A stretch of 64,000 nucleotides of DNA from Sclerodactyla briareus (GCA_026419785.1 JAODTK010002109.1:114312-178311); one strand, 5' to 3'. Counted from the first letter of the stretch, positions 38,950-51,647 are shown. Program-made: numbers and translations. The notes: a model not told the origin generated them from the letters alone.

Positions 38950-40060
38950 CTTCTCTGGGATGCTGGTCTTTCCACCGGCCCGGCTCTCCTGCCACCGGCC
39001 ACAACCGAGCGTTGACCCCCCTCGGAGACCGGACTCGGTTGTTTTGTCAGACCGCCGGCGTCGACGGTGGTCGGTTCGGCCGGCCGAGACGAATATAGTT
39101 CCGCCGGCGCCCTCTCTCAGGTACGGATATCGGTGTTATGGTCCACCGGAGCCACCTGCTTTCCCGGCGGTTGGTCGGCTTAGCGACCGGGGCGCTCCGC
39201 AGGCGCCCTAACCGAGCCGTCGCCACCCTCGGGTACGGGACCTCGGTGTCGACCCACGGGAGCCCGTGCCAAGGGTATGTTCGGCCGGGCGGAAGCCGAC
39301 CCGGGCACTCCGCCGGCCCCTTTAAACCGAGCCGTCGACCCTCGCTCGGAAGTCCCGATCTCGGTGTCTAACCCACCAGAGGACCTCCTGCATCCCAGTG
39401 GTCGGTTCGGCTGGGGCAAAGCCGACCGGGCGCCCTGCCGGCGCCCCCTAACCGAGCCGGTCGACCCCTCAGGAGTCCGGATCTCGGTGTCTAACCCCCC
39501 GGGCCTCAGATCACAAGTGGTCGGTCGGCCGGCCGAAGCCGACTGGGCGCTTGCCGGCGACTAAAACCGAGACGTCGATCCCCCCTCGGAGTCCGACTCG
39601 GAGTCCAACCCACGGAGACCCGGATCCCTGTGGTCTGTTCGGCACCCGGCGCCCCGCGGCGGCCCTGGACCGAGCCCTCGACCCCTCGGGGTCCGGACCT
39701 CGGTGTCCGACCACAGAGACCCCAGCTCCCGGTGGTCGGTTCGGCACGGCAAAGCCCGGCCGGTGCTCCGCGGCCGCCCGCCAAGCCGTAGGGGACTCTC
39801 CCTCGGAAGGTCCGGACCTCGGTATACGACCCACCAGAGCCCCCGGATACTGCGTGGTCGGTTCGTCGGCCGAAGCCGGCCGGGGCGCTCCGCCGGGGCC
39901 CCTCCGAGCCGTAGACCCTCCTCAGAGCCCGGACCTCGGTATCCGACCCACCGGTTGCCCCCGGCACCCGGTAATCGATTCGGCCGGCCGGAGCCGATGG
40001 GACGCACTACATGACGCCCCTTGATCCGACACTCAGGAAGCCACCCGATAGTGACGGTCG
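38950..40060 (+). repeat. Degenerate tandem array, period about 113 bp
   Basis: A GGTCGGTTCGG block recurs near 39,069, 39,173, 39,278, 39,400, 39,519, 39,632, 39,734, 39,856 and 39,972, so the spacing is 102-122 bp. Typical units run GGTCGGTTCGGCCGGCCGAA, then GCCGACCGGGCGCTCCGCC, GGCGCCCCTAACCGAGCCGT, CGACCCCTC, and GGACCTCGGTGTCCGACCCA. The period is not a multiple of three and unit lengths vary, so the 267-codon minus frame across it (39,561-40,364) is most likely a by-product of high GC. Confidence 0.8.
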
Positions 40061-41228
40061 GGTTCGGCGGCTTTCGCCGGACTGGTGTCCAATGCGCCTG
40101 GGGTTTCGGGACCGCCGCCAGCCGGAGCCGGTTGTGACGATACCAGGTTCCTTTCCCTGCGGAGGTGAACTCGGACACTGCATGGTCGATCCGACCTAGT
40201 TCACTCCCGAGACCAGCCCGGAGGGAGCAGTCCCCCCCGGTCTTAAACCTGCTTACCCTTGGCCCCTTGGTTTCTTCGGCTGTCTCCCCGTTGAACTGCA
40301 GGGTTCGGCTCTGTCTTCTCCCGTAGATACTGCAGCGGGTTAGACCAGTGAAAAACAACAGCACCTACTGGATACTCTGTGGCACGCGTCCGACAATGGG
40401 GAAAGAGGTCCCATACGGTTCACACAGTCAGGGCATCTTACCACGGTGGTCGTACTGCTGCGTGGAACCACCTGCCGGGCGACGTCGTTCATGGCACGGC
40501 GCTCCACGCTTGATGAGCCAGCGGTTGTCTGCCGCATACGATGGGCTCCTTTGGCGCTGATGCTCCTCAGGATGTGAACAGCCGAAACTTCCTATAGAAA
40601 ACATCAACTACCTATCTATGCCGTCTACTCTCTCTCTCTCTCTCCCTTACACACAGCAAGTGTCGCACGCGAAAACTTCCCAAGCGCACACGCGACAGCA
40701 ACCAAACCACCACCCCCGGGCACGGGAGGGACGGGAGGGGACAGGGACCCCCCCAGGATGGGACGGGAGTAGGGACCCGAGGGAGGGGTGAAGGAGGGGG
40801 AAGTGAGGGGAGGGGAATCCGGTAATGACCAAACTTATGAACCCAAAGCACCCCCAAAACACAACGGCCAACGACCAAACAAGCGAACCTCCGCAGAGGT
40901 GAGATCGGTGAGAGAACGCCAAATGGTTAACCACACAAGTGACTGTTAGGCACGGGAGGTACACACACCACCTCCTACGTTAGGCGCCAGCTAGGCTGGT
41001 AGGAACGTACTTACGCGCGATGGCGACAAAGAGAGAAAAACAAAAGCGACCAAAACATCGCGAAAACGAACACAACTCTTGCCAAAATGCTTCTCCACGA
41101 AGCTGGAGAGTAGTTCGGTCTCCCCAAACGGCAGATTTTTTCACCAAGCAGGAACACCAACTTCCATTTGGTCGAAAAATTTTTGGAAAAAAAAACAAAA
41201 AAAAACTTTTCGTTTTTGGCAGACGAAT
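40061..41228. other. Right interior of the element, no gene recognised
   Basis: GC content declines towards the right edge. It holds a CT microsatellite (40,628-40,646), a strand-asymmetric purine stretch (GGGACGGGAGGGGACAGGGA and similar, 40,718-40,820), and an A-rich stretch (41,177-41,210). Short frames only. Confidence 0.5.
40628..40646. repeat. (CT)n microsatellite
   Basis: About nine CT units. Confidence 0.9.
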
Positions 41229-41363
41229 AGTCTGGCAAAAGAGAAGGGCGATGGGGTGGCAACCCCGGGGGGGGGTACTATGTTAAAATGCCAGACACCG
41301 GGTAGAATATTATTGAGGGGGTTGCATGGTCGATAAGGGTAGTTAGAGTAGGTGAAATAGATG
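41229..41363 (-). repeat. Right inverted repeat of the GC-rich element
   Basis: Inverted partner of 35,251-35,358. The inner part is AGTCTGGCAAAAGAGAAGGG followed by CGATGGGGTGGC; the outer part is GCATGGTCGATAAGGGTAGT followed by TAGAGTAGGTGAAATAGATG. The outermost 18 bases match a separate fragment at 35,505-35,545 rather than the sequence directly outside the left repeat. Confidence 0.75.
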
Positions 41364-44300
41364 TTTGATAAATTTTTGCTGGTGTAAATATGGAGGAATA
41401 TTTATCCCGTGGCAAACTTTAGAGCTCATCATGTCACTTTCCACATGTCATGATCATCGCATATGCCCAGAATAGAAGGACGTGGGAATTGACATGAAAC
41501 TGCAAATGATGATGTTGATGCTCACATAAAACCGACCTTGATGGACTCCTGACTGCTTCCTCCAATAAGTACAGTGTAAGCCTGAAGTGCAAAATAGCCT
41601 TCTCAAATTAATCAGTCGCCCGAAATGATGAGGGAACATCTAACACCTTCCAGTACAAAGTGGGGACATCCCAATGGTTGCTAAAATTTGCAAGCTTTTG
41701 CAAAAGGAAAGAAAAAGAAAAATATTCTTTCTCTTACAGGCGATGTGAATATTCATAGTTTCCTATATACACTGTTCTTAGCACAGTAAAAATCGCAGTA
41801 TGCTGCATTAGTGTATGGGAGAGTGACAGGGTTGTCACAGACCATTTAGAGCCAGGTATAATTTGTGAGGCCAGCGATGGCGCGTATAGCGGGAGGGTTA
41901 TAAGAGAAGAGGGCATCCCTTGAAAAAAATAAGGGGGGCCTACATGCAAAATGGTGGCATTTAAAAAGGATTTGATCTTAAAATACCATGAGATACCTTT
42001 GTTTTTTCTTTTGGATAACTATTTTCCTAGGATTTTTATTCAGTTAGGTTAAAAAGTTTGTGCTGGATGGATAGGCTGAGACTGACTTTGAGAGCTGGGT
42101 AAGCACCGCCCCCTGCCACGCCGTCGTGGGTGACAACCTTACCATGAAACCAAACATTATGATGAGACTGTACCCGCTTGATGATCCACAGGGCTGTTAC
42201 TTACCCCATGGTCCAAGGGAACTGTCGTTGAGTGAAGAGGTTATCTATCTGTCGGAGCCGATCCTACAAAATCAACAGAAAGATGCTAGTTAAAACCAGG
42301 CTCTCCATACTGTAGTCTGAAGCCCTCCCGCCCCTCAAGTGCCTGCCTATTCATAGTGCCAGTAGAAGTGAGGAAGTGCAATGTGTTAAGCTACCCAGCT
42401 ACATGGCATAGCCCCCTTAGTCAGTGGCCTTAGATGACATAAGGCGGGGGGGGGGGGAGGGGAGGGGGGAGGGGGGTGCTGCCATTAGGGACAAGGACTA
42501 TTCCTGTAATTAACTTGTTGGCCATTGTTCTCATGGCACACCACCCCTCCTTTCTAGTGATTTCAGCATCTTCCTCGTTCTCATTCTGCCTTCCGCTTCC
42601 CTATAATCCATACGAGGCTTGCTGATTGCTGATATATGAGCAAACTGCAACCCCCCCCCCCCACCTATTTTTACACACAAAATTATTACGTAATCTAACT
42701 GTATACAGTGTGTTTTTTCTCTCTCTCCATTCACAACCTCCTACAGCAGCCTCCGGGTTCTATGATCTTTTATGGGGGTCATATATATTCTATAGTGTAG
42801 GTGCCCTAACCCTAATCCTCAAGTGGACATTTGGTGCCTTTATACCTTGTTTGAACACCACCAATTGTTACACAACGGACCTGGAATACACCTGTCATTG
42901 CCATACACACAACCATTCAGCAGCACCACTGTATTGTTGAGTAAATCAACAAGATCACATAAAAAGACCTTTTATGAGATGTTAGCAAACCACCAAAGTA
43001 GTACAATAGGTATAAATGCAGCTATGCAAGATGAGATTATTAAAGAAAATAAAACAGAGTACCCCAATGGAACAAGTGAACATGGAATTGCCTCAACGAG
43101 CTAGATCATATCAAGTGGTTCTATTGACAGTGAAATTATTCGAACCTTCCCTATTTGTACTAAAATGCCAATCATTTGACCTTAGCAATTTTCATATTGG
43201 GAGGTGCATTATAGCCATCTCCAAGGCGACCCACATCTGGTTATTCATTTTGACCTTCAATATGACGTCTCTTGACCTAGGCTTTGGGTGCTTACACGAG
43301 ATTATGTGGTCATTTTCCATTTTCAAAGGTACCTTTTGATCATATTTCTGCATGGTTCAACTTGTGTGACCTATATATGAGTAAGAAGATCATTATACAA
43401 GATCAGTATGGGGGAGTAGATAAGTACATTGGTAGGTAGGTCAGTCGGTCAGCAGTTGGTAGGTACATGGATGGTTTGTGTTTAAATGAACATCCCCAGG
43501 TTAACCCCACCGGCATGATCCTACAGGGTCCTGCAATTGATTTTGTGCTTTGATAGAACATAACTATACATGAGCTGAATTTGAAAAACGGTGAAGTTCC
43601 ACAAGCCATTAGACGAATGTGCTAAGCTGCCAAACTGCAAGCCACGATGTATGGAGATTTACACCCAGTGTGTGCCAACGCCACACTGAAACCACAGTTC
43701 TGTTGTACACCAGGATGTACGATCTCCAGCGTTTAAACTACACTGGCTGATAACTGATACTGTGGACTAGTGGACCACCTCCGTCTGGTCCGAGAAGCAG
43801 AAACGCAAAGATTTGATCAAGCGCCGAACTCTATCTCATTTGGGTCCTGGTATGTAAGCAACGACAAAAATTACCCATACTTACGGTCCCCACCCCGTCC
43901 CCTATCAGCACAATCTGGAAAACTGGGAAATGATGGTCTTAATGCATGCCGGTGAAAGAAGTGGCAGCCAATGCAAAGTAGCGGGGGACTCAGATAAAAG
44001 GACCCATTATTCATGCCAAGCAATAAAATGCAGGAAACTGCCTTAGGTGAAACCAACACTCCACCAAACCCCCACCTCTCCCCTCCTACTCCCACATGTT
44101 TCCATCTCCATGCTGTTTGAAGGGGTAAATTATGACACGAAAAATTCTAGATGTAGGAGAAAAAATCTAAGGCAGCTAAGGCTGGCATATCGGAATGGCG
44201 GAGATGCCCACACCTTCAGGCCAGACAATTATGCCAGATCTAGCAATAGCTGGTAGGTGGCATACTCCAAACAAGGTAGTGCGGAAAAAGTAAGTGCAAT

Positions 44301-46439
44301 CAGCGCAATATTGAAAGTTCATGTCAGAATTTTCAAATGGGAAGATCAACCCCCCAGCCCCTGTGAATGCGGGTGAGTGACACAACCATCCTCTGAGTGT
44401 AGTCACCATTGATAGAAAGCTGTACAAGGGGAATTCGGCCCGCCAAAGAAATAGAGTTCTAATTTAGTCATCTATCACAAACAACAGACAGAAAATACCA
44501 CAGGAGTGGTCCCTAACTTCAAAGACCCCTCAAACAAAACAAGGTTGATAACATAGGGAGTGATGACATGCAGTGATGGATGAAGTGTTGTGGTAAGCAA
44601 GTCACATTCACACCAGGAATCAGTCCTTATTTCCCCACTTCGCTAGATCATCAACTATTTTGACAGCTCTGCTGCAGGAAAGACATTATTCTGCGACCAA
44701 TGTCAGTGACAGAGTAGAAGTTAAATATGCCCGACAATCCTCTCAACAAATGGGGGAGCTGTACTGCTCGTGTTTGCATGTTTGCATTTGGGTGTGCAGT
44801 AGGTTGGCAGCCCTGTAGAGTTCACCAACAAACCAATACATCGACCGAGGTCATAAAGGAGGTGCCTCAAAGTGTCAAAGGTAACAATCAACATTTGAGC
44901 TCTCTCCTATTGGTGAGGAGCAATACCTACATACATCTGCTACAATATAACACGAAATCGCTTGTGATTGTGGAGGAAAATTGTGGGGATTTTCCCTACA
45001 TGAAAAGATTGCAATAAATTCCCAGGTGACTTGACAAAAGTACAGTGCTTAAGTCTCTCAAATTTTGAAAGATGTTTCATGGCATTGAATTGACATACCT
45101 TAGCACCAGCATTCAAAATAGCTGTAGCGTTCGCATGGCGGAATACTCCCTCAAAATGGAGCAGATTGCTACACACACGTTTGGATGTGGCATAGCATCA
45201 GTTTGCCTTCAAACTATAGACACTGACAGCATACAGGTTTTCCACAATTCCTCAAAAATAACGCTGCTCGCACGTGCAATTTTTTTGCTTTCATGTACTC
45301 TTGAAGGGCCCACAAGCTACGGCAAATGCACCAGGACCTAGGAAGGGCTTAAACAGCGACTTTGCAATGCATAAAGACAATTTACAACTGCAACTCCAAC
45401 CGGCGTAGGTACCTGTTAGCATGTATATCGGTGAATGGGCAATTCGGCTGGAAGTTTTTAGGCTGTCGCGACCGGAAATGTTTTTCCTACAATTGGGCTT
45501 TGTCGCGTTTCAACCTCTCTTCGGCATGAATAGTATTGGTGTAGAAATTAATTGACCCATCCATACTTTTTCACCCAAAAACATGTCTGGGTCGAGAGCC
45601 CCCTCTTGACTCACCAACTTTGTATCAATGGGTGTTTGTGGAGACCCTTGGAAGAGCAGTTTGCTCATTGGACATGTCCCTTAATATAGACATACCGTAT
45701 GTTGCTGCAGATTTTGCAAAGTTTGCTAGACCAGACGTTTGGAGATCATAAGCATCTAATCATTGCCCACAGTGCCTCTTACTTTCATATTTCCTCTTCC
45801 TTTCCCTAATTAATAGTGTTCATTTACTGTTACCACAACCTGATGGTTGTAAACCACATCTCAGAAGTGTTACAATTTTGACAGGATAGGACCTGCCCCT
45901 ATGCTTGTTCTCTCTTATTGGAAGTTTGTTTAAATGAGGCATCCTGCTGCCCAGAGGTGACACTGGTAGTGCGAATATGCATCACCCTCACACACCCTCA
46001 CATCAGGGGCAATAAATGGAAGATGAAACTAGTATCAAAACACCACCACATGTGGTTTTGAGAACATATCTTCAGGTCCATTTATATTATGTCTACATGT
46101 GCAAATGGTCCGTTGAGCCCCTGCCCTAACCAGGGGCAAAACCATCTATTGAAATTTGTGGTGTCCAAGTGGTTATGAACACACACAAAATTGGAAGTGC
46201 AGAGAAGAAGTATGGAGGCTGTGATAAAAGTTGAGGGGGTCGGTGGTCCCCCCCTCATTCTCCATGGTAGTGCTCCTGTGCCCCACGTGTTCCTGACACC
46301 ATCAAACAATCTCTCATTATAATCCCCGCACACTGAAGTGTCCGGGTGTATATTATGGTTTTGGGTGTGTGGCCCGCCCCCACCGTCCCAAGGCTCCGCC
46401 GCCGGAAACTCTAGGCGTTAGCGCAATAACTCTTAACGT
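41364..46439. other. No gene recognised
   Basis: AT-rich sequence with short unremarkable frames. It contains a G-rich tract (42,446-42,477), a C run (42,651-42,662) and a GGTA/GGTC tetranucleotide patch (43,431-43,468). The overlapping frames at 42.6-43.3 kb show no domain and no paired splice sites I would trust. Confidence 0.6.
42446..42477. repeat. Interrupted poly-G tract
   Basis: A run of 12 G followed by G runs separated by single A. G-quadruplex-capable by pattern. Confidence 0.9.
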
Positions 46440-46559
46440 CTTATCTGATTGATCTGGGAAACTGGTTACACAATCTGCCTTAGTGAAATCTGGACGATGT
46501 TCGAAACTGGTATCACTGCAATGCTGGGGGCCGTTAATTACATCATTTATGCGAAAGTT

Positions 46560-46830
46560 TCAAGTTAGGGTCGGATTTGAACAAAACTTGGGGGGTAGGG
46601 ATTATAGTTGACCTGAAAATTGTAGTTGCTCATTTCAGGTAATCGGAGGAAGTGCATTTTTGATTTATGCGATTTTCCAAACTTTGTCAGATTTGAACAA
46701 AACTTGGGGATGGGGGACTCATTTGTTCCGACAAGGGTATTTCAAGGCCATCGTAAGTCAACTTTGATAATTTGTTGACTTTTGTAATTCATCGGATTAC
46801 AACAAAACTTGATGAATGAAGTTTATCTTG
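46560..46830 (+). repeat. Degenerate repeat with GATTTGAACAAAACTTGG units
   Basis: Three units: GGATTTGAACAAAACTTGGG (46,573), AGATTTGAACAAAACTTGGG (46,689) and GGATTACAACAAAACTTGAT (about 46,795). Spacing is 105-120 bp. Each is preceded by a GATTTATGCGA-, CTTTGTCA- or TTTGTAATTCATC-like segment. Non-coding. Confidence 0.6.
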
Positions 46831-47021
46831 TTTTTGACCAAATTCAATGGAGGGGCTTTATGGGGTGTTAGATACTTCTTCAAATGATTGCTCCCAAGCG
46901 GAGAGCTATACACATGGGGTTTACCCGTACATGTCTTCTAGCTGACATGTTAAATGTGACGAAGATGGGGCACACACAAATCACGTTCATAGCATAGCAT
47001 AGCAGATAAGCATTTAACTTG

Positions 47022-47388
47022 AAGTTCCATTCAGCCTTTGGAATATTCAAGAAAATAAGCATCACTGAAATTGAAATGAATGCCGCACCCGTCAATACCA
47101 TGTACAGGAAGAACTTCAGTCAAAAATACAGCACTGAAAATCATTTCAATACTTGAAGGAAATAGTGATCAGTCCACCAATTTCCAACAAGAGCTGGTTG
47201 ACTGCCAACAAATGTATATGTTTTGCCACCGGGACCTATTCCACAAAATAACTAATTTGACCTAATAACTATCGTTGTTTCAACATTTTTTCCAATTGTA
47301 ATAGTATTTTAATATAAATACACTAGATACTACAGTATGAATGTTCGTGGCTGGAAAGGAGGACATGAAATAAAGCTGAATGGAACTT
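47022..47388 (+). mobile_element. MITE-like repeat, copy B (both ends present)
   Basis: The left end is AAGTTCCATTCAGCCTTTGG and the right end is AAAGCTGAATGGAACTT, so the element closes with inverted termini of about 15-17 bp. Its 367 bp hold no meaningful frame. The interior shares GGAATATTCAAGAAAATAAG, GAACTTCAGTCAAAAATACA and GACATGAAATAAAGCTGAAT with copy C. This architecture suits a non-autonomous DNA transposon. I could not define a target-site duplication with certainty. Confidence 0.65.
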
Positions 47389-47518
47389 GAATGAAAGGCC
47401 AATGGTCATGTTAATGACAAACATTGGTACCAGTACGTTCACTATTAACTTTATGACAGCCAAAAATTCAGACAATTTCAGCCGAATTGAGGCACAATCA
47501 GCTACGCATTTTTTGGTT

Positions 47519-47544
47519 GGGGGGGGGGGGGGGGGGGTGGGGGG
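47519..47544. repeat. Poly-G tract (19 consecutive G, then GGGGGG)
   Basis: Long G run interrupted once by T. Confidence 0.9.
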
Positions 47545-47871
47545 AACGCAGACCCTCTAAGTACAAAGGCAATGCAGGTTGTACCCCCAAATTTGTTGTA
47601 CCAAAACAACTGTAGAGGGGATCCGAATGAAAAACTACAAATCGTCAGAAAATATTCAAGGGTAATCTCATTAAATGACTACCTTCTCTCATCTTCTTGC
47701 TATCATGGAAAAAAAAATACCACACTCAATGTTGGGTCTATAGCTATGGCGACCTTTGCATTCCTCATGTCCTAAATTTCCGGAAATTTCTCAAAAGCAA
47801 GTTGAAATAACTCAAAACAAGACAAATGCTAGAACCTCCAAATTTTGAAAGTGGAGTTGGGGTTTAGGGAA

Positions 47872-47892
47872 GGGGGGGGGGTGGGGGGGGGG
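47872..47892. repeat. Poly-G tract
   Basis: Two G runs of about ten separated by a single T. Confidence 0.9.
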
Positions 47893-50800
47893 ACATGTCC
47901 TCTTTTCAGCGTGCCTGACAACAAGCAAGGTATGTCCATGAACCATTGGCCTTAAAACCAGTTGGGGAATTACTTCATCAGGCCATGCTTCATGATAAGG
48001 TCAGCGGCTCTGCCTATAAACCACGCTATAAAGTATGTGAAATGAATGTCCTTTCTCAAAGATCGAGAGACTCCTCTGGAACTGTGAAATGTCAGAAGTG
48101 TCACAGACAGGCCAACTCACAATGAAGGTACAGTACGTAGGCAAGGCCCAACATCAAAGATGAAAAATGTATGTGACCTCGAAATGGAAACTAGTTCAAT
48201 TACCTGTATATATTAGGAAATGGCTAACAAGACACCCATGCAGGAGAGGAGCCTGGGGGAGCTGTGGAAAACACAGATATACATACCCTCAACCCGCCAC
48301 ACCAGGGGGCTAGTATATACAAGGGAAGATGAAATTGTATCAAAACATCAAAATCCAGGGATGGAAGCATGATCATGATATGTACAGTAGTAAAGGCTGA
48401 TACTGTAGTACCGCACATACTATATCTCAGGAAACACCAGGCATTTGAAGTTTTAAAATGTGTAATTTACAGAACAATGCAAGTGGGGTACTATCCTAAA
48501 GAAGGGTTCAGGTGATCTCATAGGAAGCTGATATATTACGGGCTAATGCACTTGCCGTAAGATATATGATGTAGGGAACTTGCCTCTCAAACCCAGATGA
48601 ACTAGAGGTGGCCAACCACCATTCCCCCTGTTACACCCTGGTGCAGAATTTGTTTATTCTATCATTGCTCATAGAGAACCATGGTGTCTGGGGACAGGAT
48701 TGTCCACCAGAAAAATCATGATCATGGATCATGACTATACCCTATCCTGAGGATTAGAGTCTTGGGTCAGGATGGTTTCATTCTCTTCAAAACACAGAAA
48801 CATCCTTAGAGCAGTTATTTGTACATCATGGTTGGATACGAGAAACTGTCCCTGGAATACTCTCCATTCCTGCTTCGTCTGATGTCAAAGCGAAACTGAG
48901 CACCATAATTACCAACTGTATGATTGTTGAGTTTAATTTAATATTAAATGTCTGCATATTGACCCTAATAGTTACACTAATGTGCATTTGATTGGCTCTC
49001 ATACGCATATGTTAAGGTTATGCAATTCAACATGGTGATTGGTGAGTGCACAAGGAAACGTTTTGATAGACACAGATCATGGAAATATATTCGCGGGAGA
49101 AGAGAGCATTGAGTACGAGTGAAGAGGCACAAAAAACAAACATCAACAAGCTTTTGGCAAGACAACAAGGATGAGGCAAGATTAGATGGTCCATAAATAA
49201 ATCCCATCATCTCAGCTTCACATTATTAAAGGGCTCGAAGTCAACAGCATGGTCTGATGATCAGCCAAACTTAGCTTTGCTCCTGTGATCACCAAATGAG
49301 CTTGAATCACACAAATATATTTTTCACCAGCCACAAACTATCTTTCCTGTATAGAATAGGTATAACTTCTATTCCCCGACATGGTACATGTGGATATGTT
49401 TAAATAACCTGATCACCACCTTGCCTTCTTTAACTTTCATCATCATCCAATGGTTGATGGGTAAAGAGGAACCAATCAAAGAGGGACCCCTCCCCCCCCC
49501 CACCTAAATCCGACACTCATAACACAAACCACAATGAGACAATTAGGGCCAGTACCCATGGGACAGTTTGGTAGTATACCATGTATTGGGTACTACCAAC
49601 TGCTACCATGGCAAGCTGAAGATACATTCATAAGCTGGTTTTGATCAGTCTGGTATTACCATTTGACCTGTGGTATAATACTGTACAGCAAGTCGGTTTG
49701 TTGCAATGATAAACACAGAATAAAATTACAACTTACAAAGCCAAACCACGGCGATCCAGAGTGAGCGTACCCTTTCTTCGAACAAGGTTTTATTTTTCTC
49801 CTCATCCTTATTAGGATCCCAGAGGAAAGCGTATGCCCACCAAGCCATTGCACTCTAACTTAACTGACATAGAACCAAAAGATTTGTAGCCTACCATGCA
49901 AATCTGTTATATACAGTCTATATAGCTGAGCCAGGCCCCTCCTTCTTCCAACCGAGGTTGGTTCTGGTTAGACTGGGCAAAATTTAATAGATGTGAACAT
50001 TCCTTGGTGACGTCGAATAGTTTTACGCCAACTGGTTCGCTTACACTGCAATCACCAGTCATTTAACTTTGATGATCTATAGGTCCAACCCCATTTCAAT
50101 ACGATGTTTCTATGTGGAGTTATTGCCAACACATGAAATCATGTTATGTATTTTGAATGTTTAGTTTTGTTGAATAAGTCAACTTTAAAAGAATTTCTGT
50201 TGTCTAGTCTCTCACCAAAGTAAACATCAATAACCCTCCCAACCAACTACGCAATCCTCTCCCTAGACTAAATGCGTTTGAAGTGAAATTATTGTTTGAA
50301 TTCAATATAACAAAGAATGTTGCAGGGTGTGCAATATGCATCATTATATTGCATGTGGGATGCAATTTTGATCTTGCACAATACCATCTTCACAATTACA
50401 AACTGCAATGTACCTATAAACTCTGTAACGAGAAAGTCCTATTAACTTCTGGTTTGGACTGACGCGATTTCATTTTTTTATCCCAGCTATTGAAAATTAA
50501 CCCTGTATAATCACCTCAGTTGTCCTTTAACTTTTTTTTCTAGAATTGGGATAGATTGACTCATAAAAGTTGCCATTCGACAAGGTCACCACATATATGA
50601 ATTTGAGGAAGCCATATCTTTCTCAACGAACATGCTATAAACCTGGAAATAAATGATATTCCATGATTTTATTCTCTATTATAACACAAAAAGAGTAATT
50701 AAGTTTGCCTTTAAGGCTGACTGGGTAAGCTTTCTCTATTTCTCTGTTGCAACATCATAAGTGGTGTGGATTAGACTCTTAGACAAAACGGTCCGAACAG

Positions 50801-51257
50801 GAAAAATGGGTGAAAACATTGCTTATTCTATGCTCCTGTTAATCACTGATCATCTATTGTGCAACTAATACTCAATTAATCTTTAGTTAGCATAGCCCTA
50901 GCTCGCCTCATAGGGTAGCAACACCGACTCGAATCAAATGGGTCTGGATAGAGTTTCCACTGTCCCAATGTATAAAAAAAAAAAGTCACAACCATATTTA
51001 GTTCATTTACATGGCCTTTCAGTTCTTCAGTTTAGGTACACTGAATCAGCATGCTCAGCAATTGCTTAACTTGAACCAATTAACTGTAAGTATTTGTTAG
51101 ATACGAAACTATGGCCTGAATATATACTACATTTTGCATGTCAAGCAGATTTTTTTGTCTCCATCAGCCATACCCACATACTATAGCTTAAACGCCTGGC
51201 CAGTAACGCTCTGGCTCTGGAACTGCAAGATCTCCTTATTCATGGTATAACTGGGCA
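47893..51257. other. No gene recognised
   Basis: AT-rich, no recognisable exon on either strand. A C run lies at 49,492-49,500 (CCCCCCCCC). Short frames at 48.2, 48.8, 49.0 and 49.7 kb (minus) show no domain. Confidence 0.6.
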
Positions 51258-51647
51258 GGTCTGTTTTGAGAAACGAATAGTCTTATATCAAGTCGTTCTG
51301 AGAATTCTACTGAATATTCCCCATGCCAAATTTCACGCATCTGGTGTCTGACAACCCCAGAACAGTCCTGATTTTGACAGACAAAGTATCCTGCTTGTCG
51401 AGCATTTCCGCTTCGCCAAAAAAACTCAATTTCAACTTTAAGCTTCGCCACTGAGCTGAACCAACTCCTTCATGTTTCTTTCCCTGACTGCTTTGCAGCC
51501 TTTAAGTGTATCTATCCTTTCCGATTGAATGAGAATTGCCATGGGTTGCCAGACCGGGATGCGTTGTGAAATTGCCAGATCTCGATATACGGCATAATTG
51601 GATGCTGATCGATAAGGGTTAAGTAAGAGGTAGTGAAATAGATTGCA
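51258..51647 (-). mobile_element. Solo end of the GC-rich element family
   Basis: GATCGATAAGGGTTAAGTAA followed by GAGGTAGTGAAATAGATTG (51,607-51,646) matches the right edge of the 35-41 kb block in the same orientation. Similarity continues inward: the minus strand reads GATCTGGCAATTTCACAACG then GGTCTGGCAACCCATGGCA, against GTGTCTGGCATTTTAACATA and GGTTGCCACCCCATCGCCC in the block. GACTATTCGTTTCTCAAAAC here compares with GACTATTCGTCTGCCAAAAA there. The two short minus frames in this interval are therefore best read as repeat sequence. Confidence 0.5.

Larger units (their letters stand above)
35251..41363. mobile_element. GC- and CpG-rich block bounded by imperfect inverted repeats; putative mobile element without recognisable genes
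   Basis: Composition changes abruptly from AT-rich to strongly GC- and CpG-rich at about 35,540 and back again around 41,000. The two edges carry inverted copies of the same roughly 110-bp sequence (35,251-35,358 and 41,229-41,345). Reading frames inside are numerous but overlap in all frames on both strands, as expected from high GC, and none shows a transposase, reverse transcriptase, capsid or other domain I recognise. The interior includes a tandem array (38,950-40,060), a CT microsatellite (40,628-40,646) and a purine-rich strand at 40,710-40,820. It could be a large non-autonomous DNA transposon, or a GC-rich satellite captured between two element ends. Confidence 0.5.

Noticed and set aside
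39561..40364. 267-codon open frame on the minus strand
   Set aside because: It crosses a GC-rich tandem array whose period is not a multiple of three; comparable frames overlap it on both strands and no domain is visible.
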